Shown piece by piece: positions 8,755-18,112 of a stretch of DNA of 64,000 nucleotides. The notes beneath the pieces are model-generated. The model ran no database searches. It was given only the letters and a program-made list of their open reading frames with translations, and was not told the origin of the DNA. The DNA comes from Aporhodopirellula aestuarii. GTDB lineage: Bacteria > Planctomycetota > Planctomycetia > Pirellulales > Pirellulaceae. The stretch is from NCBI RefSeq assembly GCF_023701485.1, contig NZ_JAMQBK010000022.1:33438-97437 (forward strand), written 5' to 3'. Made by a program: the position numbers and the translations under genes. Position 1 is the first letter of the stretch. Each line of letters starts with the position of its first letter.

Positions 8755-9180
8755 CTAGATATAAAACATCGGCTCGTCGCTCTCGCGAATGCTGCGGATC
8801 ACGTCCCCCAACCGCACGCGGCTGAGTTGGATCCGGGATTGTTCGTCGGCGTCCCGCCAGTGTTTTTTCAGGACCTGCTGGGCGGACGGTTCGTCATCCT
8901 GGGCTGGCGCGATGGAGTCGGGGCAGCCGATCGCTTCGGCGATATCGAGCAGCGTGATCGCATCGGGCTGGACGATCAATTGATACCCACCCTGACTGCC
9001 GCGGATCGCTTTGACCCATCCGGTTGACCGAAGGGTTCGCAAGATCTGAACCAGAAACGGGCCTGGGATGTCATTACGACGGATGATTTCACTCGATCGA
9101 ACCGGCACACCGTCCTCGCCATGAATCGCCAGATCCATCATCGCTAAACACGCGTAATGCACCGCTGCGTTGATTACCAT
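8755..9180 (-). CDS. Rrf2-family transcriptional regulator
   Basis: A 141-residue winged-helix regulator. The N-terminal helix with HYACLAMMDLA, the recognition region FLVQILRTLRSTGWVKAIRGSQGGYQL and the DIAEAIG helix define the Rrf2 family (IscR, NsrR, CymR, RirA). It has only one cysteine, in IGCPDS, and lacks the three-cysteine cluster of IscR and NsrR, so a [2Fe-2S]-sensing role is unlikely; a CymR-like or protein-interaction mode fits better. It is probably a single-gene transcript. Target genes cannot be told from the sequence. Confidence 0.85.
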   Translation of the reverse strand: MVINAAVHYACLAMMDLAIHGEDGVPVRSSEIIRRNDIPGPFLVQILRTLRSTGWVKAIRGSQGGYQLIVQPDAITLLDIAEAIGCPDSIAPAQDDEPSAQQVLKKHWRDADEQSRIQLSRVRLGDVIRSIRESDEPMFYI

Positions 9181-9331
9181 GATTCGCCAGCCGTCCGTTT
9201 ATAAAAAGTGATTAACGGACATCTCAACCGCCACCCGCTCTCGTCGGCACGGATCCGCATCCAGGCAGACAATCCTAAAGCCAAACACACTTCAAGGGCA
9301 TGCCCCATCTTGGTCGTGCAGGAACCTTTCA

Positions 9332-9949
9332 TCAGCCGCCTCGCCCTCGCCCTTCATAGACTTTGCACTGCGTGACGACCAGATCCATCGGGACATCGTG
9401 CGGCTGCATCGGAATTTTGTCAAACACCTGACACTCAAACGCCAGTGAAACGAGCAGCGTGTCAGGCCTCACGTTCTGCAGCAGGCGATCGTAATAACCT
9501 TTGCCGTGCCCAAGCCGACCGCCTTCGCGATCAAAGGCAACGCCAGGTACAAGGATCAAACGGAGCTGATCGACGGAGGCGACTTTATCCGGGCGGCCGC
9601 GGAGCTCCGCTTTCGGTTCGAGAACTCCGTACATGCCTTCAACCAGCTCCTCCATTGATTCGAGGCGAAAGAGTTCGAGTTGATCATCCACACAGTACGG
9701 AACCACGATTTGTTTCCCGCTCGCGATTTGATCCGCCAACACCTGACGGGTCCGGACTTCATCTCGCACATCGACATACCACATGACGCAATCGGCATGA
9801 CGGTAAATTGCGAGATCGACAACGGCATCCGTAATCTGTTTGCTGACCCTATCTTTGTGCGGCTGAACCCGACGCGCCGCGTGGGCTGCGCGGCGAATTT
9901 CCCGCTTCAGCCGCCCAGACTCGTCGTGTTCGGTGAGGGATGAAGCCAT
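9332..9949 (-). CDS. 5-formyltetrahydrofolate cyclo-ligase
   Basis: A 205-residue cytoplasmic enzyme that converts 5-formyl-THF to 5,10-methenyl-THF with ATP, recycling an inhibitory folate. Signatures: the basic N-terminal LKREIRRAAHAARR helix, IVVPYC, and the ATP/folate-binding LILVPGVAFDREGGRLGHGKGYYDRLL region that defines the YgfA/MTHFS family; the closing segment is DVPMDLVVT. The ATG at 9949 is taken, with a TTG one codon before it as an alternative. It lies between the Rrf2 gene and rhamnulokinase, all on the minus strand, but a shared transcript is not evident. Confidence 0.92.
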   Translation of the reverse strand: MASSLTEHDESGRLKREIRRAAHAARRVQPHKDRVSKQITDAVVDLAIYRHADCVMWYVDVRDEVRTRQVLADQIASGKQIVVPYCVDDQLELFRLESMEELVEGMYGVLEPKAELRGRPDKVASVDQLRLILVPGVAFDREGGRLGHGKGYYDRLLQNVRPDTLLVSLAFECQVFDKIPMQPHDVPMDLVVTQCKVYEGRGRGG

Positions 9950-10009
9950 CAAAGGTGAGACATGAACAGAAGGAATACGAAACGAACACTGACGATTCCG
10001 GAATCGGAT

Positions 10010-11557
10010 TTACAGTTCCGCGAAACGTGCCGCCGGTTCGTCCCAAACCCGACTGTTCCCCGGCGAGTAAGTTTTCGTCGGAAAACTCTTGCGAACTAAA
10101 TCCCGAGCCTCAACGATGCTGTGCAGCCTGCCGCTACCAATCATTTGCATCGCAACGTTGCCGATCGCGGTCGCTTCGACCGGCCCCGCGACCACCGTGC
10201 GATTACAGGCGTCGGCGGTCATTTGACACAACAACGCATTCAATGAACCGCCGCCCACGATGTGGATCGTTTTGATCGACGATTCGGTTAACCGTTCGAG
10301 CGACTCAAGCGTGAGGCGATAACGGAGAGCCAGCCCCTCGAGTGCCCCGCGGAACAGGACGCCGTCGTCCATCGGGACACGCTGGTTCGTACGGCCTGCC
10401 AACGAGCAGATCTCGTCGATCATATCGGCGGGTGCTAACAACGACGGATCGTCAGGATTGATTATCAACGAGAACGGCTCCGCCTGCTCTGCCGCTTCCA
10501 CCATCTCGGCCCACGAGGGTGCCGAACCGCGACGCTGCAGCGCCGCGCGAATCTGCTGGAAGATCCACAAACCGCCGATGTTCTTGAGCAACCGTGTGCT
10601 GCCGTGAACGCCACCTTCGTTGGTGAAGTTCAACTCCGCACAAAGTTTGGTGACCTTCGGTTCGGGTAACTCGACCCCCATCAACGACCACGTCCCTGAA
10701 CTGATATAGCACCAATCCGGCTTCGCGGGGGCGAACTCTTCGGCGGGCACCGAGAGTACCGCCGACGCCGTGTCATGAGTCGCCGGCGCGATTACCGAGA
10801 CTCCGTGCAAACCGGTCATCGTAGCAACGCTGCACTGGACCTCACCAATGGTGGTTCCGGCTTGCGTCGGAGTCGGAAACCAGTGCGAAGGGAAATCGAA
10901 CGCCCCGAGCAACTTTTCCGACCACTTGCCGGTGACCGGCGACAGCAGTTGGGTGGTCGACGCGTTGGTCGCCTCAATGGTCCGCTCACCCGAGAGCATC
11001 CAGTGGAACAAATCCGCCATCATCAGCAGCGAAGTCGCATGCTGGTAACCGACGTCTCCGGCTTGTTGGGCGGCAAGCAGTTGGTAGAGCGTATTGATCT
11101 CCATGAACTGCAATCCCGTCTCGGCGAAAATCTCCTCGCGGGACACACGCTTGAGGGCATCCTGCATCCGCCCCAGGTTGCGGGGGTCTCGGTAGCATCG
11201 CACCGGGCTGATGAGCTGATTTTTGTCGTCGATGAAGCCGAAATCGACCCCCCATGTATCGACGCCGACCGAAGCGATCTCGCCGAGCGGGCTGGCATCG
11301 ACTTGATCCGCGGCGAGGCGGAGCCCGTGGGTGATGTCCTGCCACAACCCCAGGTGATTCCACAGTAGGTCTGCTTGCATCCGGACGGGTTTGTTCTCGA
11401 ACCGCCAAACTTCGGCAAGCTGGATTTTTCCGCCATCGGCCGCCCCCGCGATCACCCGTCCGCTGGATGCACCTAAATCCACAGCCAGGTGCACAGGGCC
11501 TTTCAGGCCGCTGGCGTTGGATGCCAAAGAATCGCTCAAGAGAATCGTTCCTGCCAA
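10010..11557 (-). CDS. rhaB: Rhamnulokinase
   Basis: Phosphorylates L-rhamnulose to L-rhamnulose 1-phosphate with ATP. The 515-residue protein has the FGGY/actin-fold kinase plan: the phosphate-1 motif VDLGASSGRVI, SVGVDTWGVDFGFID with the catalytic Asp, ATHDTASAV, YISSGTWSLMGVE, and the adenosine motif IHIVGGGSLNALLCQMTAD. E. coli RhaB is about 489 residues; here about 20 residues precede the first strand, so the true start may be a later TTG (the annotated one is also TTG). It lies apart from rhaA, on the opposite strand, past five intervening genes' worth of sequence. Confidence 0.95.
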   Translation of the reverse strand: MAGTILLSDSLASNASGLKGPVHLAVDLGASSGRVIAGAADGGKIQLAEVWRFENKPVRMQADLLWNHLGLWQDITHGLRLAADQVDASPLGEIASVGVDTWGVDFGFIDDKNQLISPVRCYRDPRNLGRMQDALKRVSREEIFAETGLQFMEINTLYQLLAAQQAGDVGYQHATSLLMMADLFHWMLSGERTIEATNASTTQLLSPVTGKWSEKLLGAFDFPSHWFPTPTQAGTTIGEVQCSVATMTGLHGVSVIAPATHDTASAVLSVPAEEFAPAKPDWCYISSGTWSLMGVELPEPKVTKLCAELNFTNEGGVHGSTRLLKNIGGLWIFQQIRAALQRRGSAPSWAEMVEAAEQAEPFSLIINPDDPSLLAPADMIDEICSLAGRTNQRVPMDDGVLFRGALEGLALRYRLTLESLERLTESSIKTIHIVGGGSLNALLCQMTADACNRTVVAGPVEATAIGNVAMQMIGSGRLHSIVEARDLVRKSFPTKTYSPGNSRVWDEPAARFAEL

Positions 11558-12177
11558 AAAATGAAAACGAATGCGGGGTAGAACCGGACGGCTGACAAGT
11601 TACCCAAGCCGGGCGGGCGAAGCGACCCGCCGGGGCACCCCCCTTTTGGTATTCCGGAGGAAATTTCGATGATTTGCTAGCAAATCCCTCCCAGGGCTCA
11701 ATCTCGACGCAACCTCCGTCCCAGTCGCTCGTTAGAGAACCGGGTGTCCTGCCCGGCTAGGGGCGATGAGATTCTCGGATTCAGCTGAGAAGCGTGAAAT
11801 CGAAAAAACAGATGTTGACCCAGATGCGCAGGCACGTAGGCTAGTCGATACCTCCGCGAGTTCGCCTTCGCGTGGAGCCGAACGCGGTCAGCTCGCGGCC
11901 ATGGGCTGACGTTCGTTGAATCGGCCGAAAATCTTCGTCAATCCCAGAAAAACAGCGTTTTTGTGGGCATCCGAGTTCTTTCGGTCTCTTTTCACGACGA
12001 CTCCACGGACCGGGGACATGATGTGCCCGGTCGCGGACGCTCGCTTGGATTTCGGCAGTGCAAAACTGCCTTCTCTCACCGGCCGGTACCCCAACAATTC
12101 TTGGTTAGGGTATGTTAGGAAACCTTGAGCCATCGGGCTCATCTCCCCCTCCCCTCCGCCCGCGTGAACGCCCCGCC
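11558..12177. other. Intergenic region, 620 bases
   Basis: Contains a perfect 16-bp palindrome at 11671-11686 and two short GC-rich inverted repeats (around 11610-11635, and CCGGG...CCCGG near 11740-11757). No convincing gene is present. An 84-codon open frame on the minus strand (11888-12142) lacks a good start context. The region should hold promoters for the rhaB and NIPSNAP genes. Confidence 0.4.
11671..11686. promoter_or_regulatory. Perfect 16-bp palindrome
   Basis: GATTTGCTAGCAAATC is perfectly self-complementary. Its 14-bp part TTTGCTAGCAAATC recurs exactly at 63358-63371, just upstream of the LapA-type gene. It lies about 115 bases upstream of rhaB. It could be an operator, but there is no direct evidence. 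Confidence 0.35.
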
Positions 12178-12987
12178 ATGCACTCTCGACTCACCTTCGC
12201 CACCTGCCTGACCGTGCTCGCCATGGTCACCATTTCGATGCCCCCCACACACGCGCAAACGAGTGATTCCGACACCGCCGCAGGATCGCAATTCTACGAA
12301 GTTCGCAGCTACGTCTTGGGTGAAAAAGGCGACGAAAAAACCGTCGATCACTATCTCGAAAATGCATTGCTACCTGCACTCAATCGCCAAGGCATTCAAA
12401 CCGTCGGCGCGTTCGCACCGAGCCCCAACGATACCACTGGCGTCAACGCGATCTTTGTTGTGATCCCCTACGACTCTCTCGATCAAATCGCAACGGTTCG
12501 CGATTCGCTCGCCAGCGACAGTGATTATCAAACCGCTGCCAAACCCTATCTCGATCGCGCGCCTAACAACCCGCCCTACGAACGCATTCGTAGCGAACTG
12601 CTTTCGTCGATGGCGTGCTGGCCAGAATTAAAAGTCGCCGATGGTAGTCTTAGCAACGCCGACCGCGTCTATGAACTGCGACTCTATGAAAGCCCCAATG
12701 AGCGGGTCGGTGATTTGAAGGTCGAGATGTTCAACAACGGTGAAGTCCCGATCTTTCTCGATTGCGGCATCACCCCGATTTTCATCGGCCAATGCCTACT
12801 CGGCCCACAAATGCCGAACCTGACATACCTGACGCTGTATCCGAGCGAAGAGGCACGGCAGGAATCGTGGAAGGCGTTCCGCGTGCATCCCGATTGGAAA
12901 GTGTTGAGCAAGAACACGCGGTACGCCGGTACGGTCAACCGCATCGACAAATTCGTCCTCTCGCCCAAACCTTACTCACAAATGTGA
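12178..12987 (+). CDS. Secreted NIPSNAP-family protein
   Basis: A 269-residue exported protein. The ATG at 12178 starts a signal peptide (LTFATCLTVLAMVTISM, cleavage near THAQ); an earlier in-frame start at 12112 would precede it with a Pro-rich run and is rejected. The mature protein holds two ferredoxin-like NIPSNAP domains: one beginning FYEVRSYVLGE, the second beginning VYELRLYESPNERVG and containing EMFNNGEVPIF. Planctomycetes have many exported NIPSNAP proteins whose biochemical role is not settled. It lies 47 bases before mutS, possibly in one transcript. Confidence 0.82.
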   Translation: MHSRLTFATCLTVLAMVTISMPPTHAQTSDSDTAAGSQFYEVRSYVLGEKGDEKTVDHYLENALLPALNRQGIQTVGAFAPSPNDTTGVNAIFVVIPYDSLDQIATVRDSLASDSDYQTAAKPYLDRAPNNPPYERIRSELLSSMACWPELKVADGSLSNADRVYELRLYESPNERVGDLKVEMFNNGEVPIFLDCGITPIFIGQCLLGPQMPNLTYLTLYPSEEARQESWKAFRVHPDWKVLSKNTRYAGTVNRIDKFVLSPKPYSQM

Positions 12988-13034
12988 GTGTTCGGTTCTG
13001 TCCGACGAGCGGGTAGGTCGCTAGGATTCTCGTC

Positions 13035-15683
13035 ATGACACCGATGATGAGACAATATCACGAAGCGAAAGAAGCGTGCGGCGACGCATTGCTGTTCTTT
13101 CGCATGGGCGACTTCTACGAGTTGTTCCTTGACGACGCGAAAACGGCGGCACGGATCCTCGGCTTGAACCTCACAAGCCGAGACAAGGACAGCGAAAACC
13201 CAACCGCCATGGCGGGCTTTCCCCACCACCAGCTCGATCAGTATTTGCAAAAACTGATTCGAGCCGGTTACCGGGCGGCGGTTTGCGAACAGGTCGAAGA
13301 TCCCAAACTCGCCAAGGGCCTGGTACGCCGCGAAGTGACGCGTGTTGTCAGCGCCGGAACGTTAACCGACGAAGGATTGCTCGACCCGCGAGAGCCCAAC
13401 TATGTCGCCGCGGTGATTGCATCCAACCCGTCGGGCAAACGCAAAGGCAGCAAAAAAGGCCAAACATCGGCGTCCGACCCGTCGTCCCCAATGGTCGGGA
13501 TCGCGTGGGCGGAACTTTCCAGCGGCCGGTTTGAATCGGGTGTCTTTCCTCGTGCGCGCCTTGACGACGAACTCGCCCGGATCGCTCCGGCGGAAGTGAT
13601 TTACTGCGAGGACGATCCAAACATCCATCCCGACACCACGATGCCGTGGGTGTGGACGCGCCGTCCGGCGTGGAGCTTCGCCCGCGACGCGGCGGAAAAA
13701 TCGTTGACGAAACAACTCTCCGTCTCCAGTCTCGAGGGGCTCGGGTTCGAAGCCGACTCGGGGCCCGCGATCCGGGCCGCCGGTGCCGTGCTGTCGTACT
13801 TACAAGAAACACAGCGTGGTTCGCTCGATCACTTCCGCGTTCTAACCTGCCACAACCGTAGCCCGGTGTTGCAGATCGACGCGGCGACGCGGCGCAGCCT
13901 CGAAATCAACCGCACGATGCGAACCGGCAGCCGCGACAGCGCACTGCTCGGTGTGATCGATCGCGCCGTCACGCCGATGGGCTCGCGATTGCTAGGCGAT
14001 TACCTCGCTGCACCTCTCATTGCACCGGAGGCGATCGCGTACCGAGCCGACGCGGTGTCGGAATTCGTTGGCAATCATTCGCTCCGCGGCGATGTTCGCA
14101 AAATATTGGGCGAAACTTATGACCTCACACGATTGCTCGCCCGCATCGCCACCGGTCGCACCGGACCACGCGACCTGCAACAAATCGCGATAACTCTCAG
14201 CGGCTTGCCCAACCTCAAGGCACGGCTGACCGATCGCGTGAGCCACTGCCTGACCGAAATCGAATCTCGCTTGCATCTCTGCCCCGAACTCCGCACCAAC
14301 CTCGAAAACGCGTTGGCCGATGAGTGCCCGATCAATGCCGCCGACGGGAATTTCATCCGCAGCGGTTATGACTCGGAACTCGACGCACTTCGTGAACTCG
14401 CAAAAGGGGGCAAGCAATGGATTGCCAACTACCAACAGCGACAGATGGACGAGACCGGGATCGCGAATCTGAAGGTCGGTTACAACCGTGTCTTCGGATA
14501 CTATCTCGAGGTTTCCAACGCGCAGAAGGACAAAGTCCCCGCAGATTTCATCCGGAAACAAACACTCAAGAACTGCGAACGGTACATCACGCCGGAACTC
14601 AAAGAGTACGAAGAAAAAGTGCTCGCCGCGGATGACCAAGCAACGATTCGCGAACAGAACATCTTCCAACAACTGCGGCAGATGGCTCACGCGAACCTCG
14701 CCGTCCTGCAAGAGGTTGCCGAGTCGATCGCCCGTGTCGACGTGCTCGCCGCGCTCGCCGAAGTCGCCGCTCAGCATCACTGGAATCGACCACGGATCAC
14801 CGACGACAGCGTGCTGCGGATTGAAGGCGGGCGTCACCCCGTGCTCGACGTCTCGATGCCGCACGGCGAATTTGTCCCCAACGATTGCATGCAGAGTCCC
14901 GAGTCGGGGATGATCCTCCTGATCACGGGCCCGAACATGGCGGGAAAGAGCACGTACATCCGCCAAGTCGCGCTGATCACTCTGCTCGCTCAAACGGGCA
15001 GTTTCGTGCCCGCCGACTCGGCCGAAATCGGCATCGCCGATCACATCTTTGCACGTGTGGGTGCCAGCGACGAACTCAGCCGTGGGCAGAGTACGTTCAT
15101 GGTCGAAATGGTCGAGACTGCACGTATTCTCAATACCGCGACTTCGCGCAGTCTCGTGATTCTCGACGAGATCGGACGCGGAACGAGCACCTACGACGGC
15201 TTGTCACTGGCCTGGGCGATCACCGAACACTTGCACGAACAGATCGGCTGCCGGACGCTCTTCGCGACTCACTATCATGAACTCGCCGCACTCGAAGAAA
15301 CCTTGCCGCGGGTGAGCAACCTCAACGTGGCCGTGAAGGAATGGCAAGACGACGTCGTCTTCCTGCACCGCATCGTCAGCGGCAGTGCGGACAAGAGTTA
15401 CGGCATCCAAGTCGCACGGCTAGCCGGTATCCCGCCGGAAGTCAACGCTCGCGCCAAAGACATCCTGTTCCAACTCGAAGCTGACCACCGTGACAATCAC
15501 GACCGTCCCACGATTGCGCCGCCGAGCGGCGGCAAGTCGGGAGACACGTTCCAATTGACCCTCTTTGGTTACGCCGACCATCCGCTGATCCAACGCATCG
15601 GCAACGTTGACATTGACAGCATGACACCGATGGACGCGTTGCAGTTTTTGCAAAAAGCGAAACAGGAACTCGCGCATTCGTAA
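13035..15683 (+). CDS. mutS: DNA mismatch repair protein MutS
   Basis: Recognises base mismatches and small loops and starts mismatch repair with MutL. At 882 residues it is of normal length. The mismatch-wedge motif F-Y-E is in GDFYELF (Phe27, Glu29). The clamp and lever domains follow, then the C-terminal ABC-type ATPase: Walker A GPNMAGKSTYIRQ, signature DELSRGQSTFM, Walker B LVILDEIGRGTSTYDG and TLFATHYHEL. Near the C-terminus (residues 840-844) QLTLF matches the sliding-clamp-binding consensus. About 25 residues in the connector (around KRKGSKKGQ) look like a basic insertion. mutL is not in the window; mutY is 5.4 kb further on. Confidence 0.97.
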   Translation: MTPMMRQYHEAKEACGDALLFFRMGDFYELFLDDAKTAARILGLNLTSRDKDSENPTAMAGFPHHQLDQYLQKLIRAGYRAAVCEQVEDPKLAKGLVRREVTRVVSAGTLTDEGLLDPREPNYVAAVIASNPSGKRKGSKKGQTSASDPSSPMVGIAWAELSSGRFESGVFPRARLDDELARIAPAEVIYCEDDPNIHPDTTMPWVWTRRPAWSFARDAAEKSLTKQLSVSSLEGLGFEADSGPAIRAAGAVLSYLQETQRGSLDHFRVLTCHNRSPVLQIDAATRRSLEINRTMRTGSRDSALLGVIDRAVTPMGSRLLGDYLAAPLIAPEAIAYRADAVSEFVGNHSLRGDVRKILGETYDLTRLLARIATGRTGPRDLQQIAITLSGLPNLKARLTDRVSHCLTEIESRLHLCPELRTNLENALADECPINAADGNFIRSGYDSELDALRELAKGGKQWIANYQQRQMDETGIANLKVGYNRVFGYYLEVSNAQKDKVPADFIRKQTLKNCERYITPELKEYEEKVLAADDQATIREQNIFQQLRQMAHANLAVLQEVAESIARVDVLAALAEVAAQHHWNRPRITDDSVLRIEGGRHPVLDVSMPHGEFVPNDCMQSPESGMILLITGPNMAGKSTYIRQVALITLLAQTGSFVPADSAEIGIADHIFARVGASDELSRGQSTFMVEMVETARILNTATSRSLVILDEIGRGTSTYDGLSLAWAITEHLHEQIGCRTLFATHYHELAALEETLPRVSNLNVAVKEWQDDVVFLHRIVSGSADKSYGIQVARLAGIPPEVNARAKDILFQLEADHRDNHDRPTIAPPSGGKSGDTFQLTLFGYADHPLIQRIGNVDIDSMTPMDALQFLQKAKQELAHS

Positions 15684-15692
15684 ACGCCGCTT

Positions 15693-15711
15693 GATGGGAC
15701 ACACGCCCATC
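15693..15711. terminator. Short hairpin between convergent genes
   Basis: GATGGG (15693-15698) pairs with CCCATC (15706-15711), ten bases after the mutS stop and nine before the end of the convergent gene. There is no T-run. It is a possible weak bidirectional terminator. Confidence 0.35.
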
Positions 15712-15719
15712 ATCGATCG

Positions 15720-16970
15720 CTACGTCAGCTTTGCTTCAAACTCCTCGGCAACGTCCTGCCTTAAACGGGCGACATCGTTGACGTCGTTTAGGTCATCGGG
15801 TTTGAGGAATAAGTTTCCCGGATCACGTGAACCGTCGCCGCTCGCGTGCGGCGATTCGGTACCGCTCTCAACTTGTAGTTGCCGATCGCCTGCGGCTTGC
15901 ATCCCGCCACGAACGTAAAACCAATTTGCTGTCGTGACTGCCGCTTTGACTCCCGCGGACATCGTCACGACGCTCGGTGTTTCGGCGACCTTTTCCTCGC
16001 CGCGAGTGTGCCCGTGATCGTCGTCATCGCGGGCCGCCCAAACTTCCGGCGCGATCGGCGACGATTTGGGATCATCGATCAACGACGCAATGACATCCGG
16101 CAGCGCGTCCGCTGACGTCACTCGCCGGTCGCGGATTCCTGCCCCAAGCACGACGTCGTTGGTGTTTGCGTTCAACACGCCCATGATCTGCGGCACGTTC
16201 AAATGACAGGACCGCAGCGGCCCGGACCGATGCCCGACCCAGCCGTTCTGCCCCAACGCAAATCCACTTGTGCCGGTAAGCAACATCGCCTTCTGATTGC
16301 TCGCTGCCGCGATCAAACTGAGCACCCCGACCATCGCATCGACCAATCGGATCTGACATCCATAGGTCCGCATCCAAGCCATGATCCAATCCGGATCGTC
16401 ACTGCTCCCGATCATTCGGTCCGGCGGCCAAACGTCACCAAGGATTGGCGGCACATTGCAGCGGACGTCGCCAGTTGAATTCAACTCATGTTCGATCGAC
16501 TCCGAGGGGTCCATCGGCTCGAGGTCTTCTTCGTCGAGTTGATCGACGGGAAAAAGGTCACGTGGTGCGTCCCAACACTGAGTTAAAAATCGGCTGTGCA
16601 ACCAAACATGCGGATTGTCGGCCAACTGTTCGGCGGCGATGGCGGTGAGTGCGGCGAGTGCGGTTTCCTCGAGCGTGTCGGCGACCAATTCGCCCCGCGA
16701 TGGGATCACAATCAGCTCACCGATACGGTCCGCCACCGACAGTTCGCCGAGTCGCTCGTCGTCCGTCACCACGGTCATCTCTTCGGCCGGAAACTTGCTC
16801 GATCCGAGCCATCTCCCGAGTTGCTCGACGGGATCGGTCACGGGTGTGATCACCCTGTCCCAGGTCGATCCTGACGCAGCCAAAGCATCGATCGCCTCGG
16901 TGCGATTCCACGACGCGCCATAACAGGACATCGCGGCGGGGGAAAATCCTTCCAAAGAGAACAACAACAT
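15720..16970 (-). CDS. Degenerate sulfatase/alkaline-phosphatase-fold protein, no active-site Cys
   Basis: A 416-residue protein whose layout follows sulfatases. The N-terminus (LFSLEGFSPAAMSCYGAS then TEAIDALAASGSTWDRVI) matches the LRADHLGCYG / PNIDALAARG start. A middle segment LLTGTSGFALGQNGWVGH resembles the SDHGEMLGEHG loop, followed by NVPQIM. The C-terminus (LFLKPDDLNDVNDVA) matches LYDLxxDPxExxNLA. Where sulfatases have CxPSR, this protein reads VTDPVEQLGRWLG, so the formylglycine Cys and the Arg are absent, as are most metal ligands. It has no signal peptide. Probably a non-catalytic family member of unknown role. Confidence 0.65.
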   Translation of the reverse strand: MLLFSLEGFSPAAMSCYGASWNRTEAIDALAASGSTWDRVITPVTDPVEQLGRWLGSSKFPAEEMTVVTDDERLGELSVADRIGELIVIPSRGELVADTLEETALAALTAIAAEQLADNPHVWLHSRFLTQCWDAPRDLFPVDQLDEEDLEPMDPSESIEHELNSTGDVRCNVPPILGDVWPPDRMIGSSDDPDWIMAWMRTYGCQIRLVDAMVGVLSLIAAASNQKAMLLTGTSGFALGQNGWVGHRSGPLRSCHLNVPQIMGVLNANTNDVVLGAGIRDRRVTSADALPDVIASLIDDPKSSPIAPEVWAARDDDDHGHTRGEEKVAETPSVVTMSAGVKAAVTTANWFYVRGGMQAAGDRQLQVESGTESPHASGDGSRDPGNLFLKPDDLNDVNDVARLRQDVAEEFEAKLT

Positions 16971-17073
16971 CGAGCGATTAACTTTCCGAGTGCATTTTGT
17001 GACGTAGGTTTGAACACACAGTCTACCGCGATTGCCCCAAATTCCCTACTGACCACGATCTGTTAGGCGTTCC

Positions 17074-18027
17074 ATGAGTACGACACTCGATACGACCGTT
17101 GCAAACTCGACAACCGCACCCGTTTTCGTACCCAACCGTGCCGCCCCACCGCCGCGACATAGGTACCAAGACGACGAACTGAGAACATCGCCGGGAAACG
17201 CTGTCAAAGACGAGCGGGCATATGACGCCGCACCGCGGGAGACCGTCGAAGTGTGGGATATCCCCTTCGCGCCGCTCGATATGGCACAAAGCATTGATGC
17301 GATCGACCGACTCATCGCCCGGGGCGAGCCCTCTTATGCGATCACGGCCAACTTGAATTACTGCATGCTCAATTCGCAAGACGAGCAGGTCCGTCGCATC
17401 ACCGCCGATGCCGCGTTGATCCTCGCCGATGGACAACCGATCGTGTGGAGAAGCCATCTCAAAACCAAGGCACTACCCGAACGGGTTGCTGGCAGCGAAA
17501 TGATCTTTCATCTTTGCGAACGCGCAGCCGAAAAGGGACACCGAGTGTTTTTCTTAGGCGGCGCCGATGGGGTCGCAGAAGCGTGTGCTTCCCGACTGCA
17601 AGCGATGTACCCGGGACTGCAAGTCGCCGGTGCTGAGAGTCCGCCGTTTCGCAAACTGACCGACGAAGAACATACCGCACAGCTCGATCGCATCCGGGAC
17701 GCCAAAACCGACTTGCTGTTCGTCGCCTTCGGACAACCCAAAGGTGAAAAGTGGATCCACGCCAACTACCAACAGCTCGGCGTTCCCGTCAGCATCCAGC
17801 TCGGAGCCTCGTTTGACTTCATCGCCGGAACGGCAACCCGCGCCCCCGAGGTATACCAGCGGTTCGGAATGGAATGGGCATATCGCATGTTCAGCGATCC
17901 AGGTCGCCTGATCCCACGATACGCATCCAACGCTTGGTACCTCAGCACCGCACTCGTCCGCGACTGGAAATGCCAAGTCGGTCGCTGGGGCATGTTACCC
18001 GAAGAAAACGTAGGCTCACGCGGCTAA
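17074..18027 (+). CDS. WecG/TagA/CpsF-family glycosyltransferase (GT26)
   Basis: A 317-residue enzyme that would transfer a sugar (ManNAc, ManNAcA or similar) onto a lipid-linked intermediate in exopolysaccharide or envelope glycan synthesis at the membrane face. After a disordered N-terminus of about 65 residues, the GT26 pattern is clear: AITANLNYCML, ALILADGQPIVW, RVAGSEMIFHLCERAAEKGHRVFFLGG, LLFVAFGQPKGEKWIH, SIQLGASFDFIAGTATRAPE and GMEWAYRMFSDPGRLIPRY. The substrate Asp is in LADGQP. No neighbouring glycan genes are seen, so the pathway is open. Confidence 0.92.
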   Translation: MSTTLDTTVANSTTAPVFVPNRAAPPPRHRYQDDELRTSPGNAVKDERAYDAAPRETVEVWDIPFAPLDMAQSIDAIDRLIARGEPSYAITANLNYCMLNSQDEQVRRITADAALILADGQPIVWRSHLKTKALPERVAGSEMIFHLCERAAEKGHRVFFLGGADGVAEACASRLQAMYPGLQVAGAESPPFRKLTDEEHTAQLDRIRDAKTDLLFVAFGQPKGEKWIHANYQQLGVPVSIQLGASFDFIAGTATRAPEVYQRFGMEWAYRMFSDPGRLIPRYASNAWYLSTALVRDWKCQVGRWGMLPEENVGSRG

Positions 18028-18034
18028 GACGCTC

Positions 18035-18071
18035 GTGCCTGCAGGGCCGGTTCCCACCGACCCTGCAGCAC
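18035..18071. terminator. Hairpin between the GT26 and amt genes
   Basis: GTGCCTGCAGGG and CCCTGCAGCAC form an 11-bp stem with one bulge around a 14-base loop, between two convergent genes. It is followed by short GCTAACT direct repeats rather than a T-run. Probable bidirectional transcription end point. Confidence 0.5.
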
Positions 18072-18112
18072 CAAAGCTAATTGCTAACTGCTAACTGCTT
18101 AAAGCTGCTAGC

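Noticed and set aside
8755..9180. IscR/NsrR-type iron-sulfur sensing for the Rrf2 protein
   Set aside because: Only one cysteine is present; the three-cysteine ligand set is missing.
11888..12142. 84-codon open frame on the minus strand in the rhaB-NIPSNAP spacer
   Set aside because: No ribosome-binding site, no family, and overlaps the likely NIPSNAP promoter; may be part of a repeat, but not supported as a gene.
13992..15044. 350-codon open frame on the minus strand within mutS
   Set aside because: Antisense shadow of a strongly conserved gene; in GC-rich DNA such frames are common and this one shows no domain.
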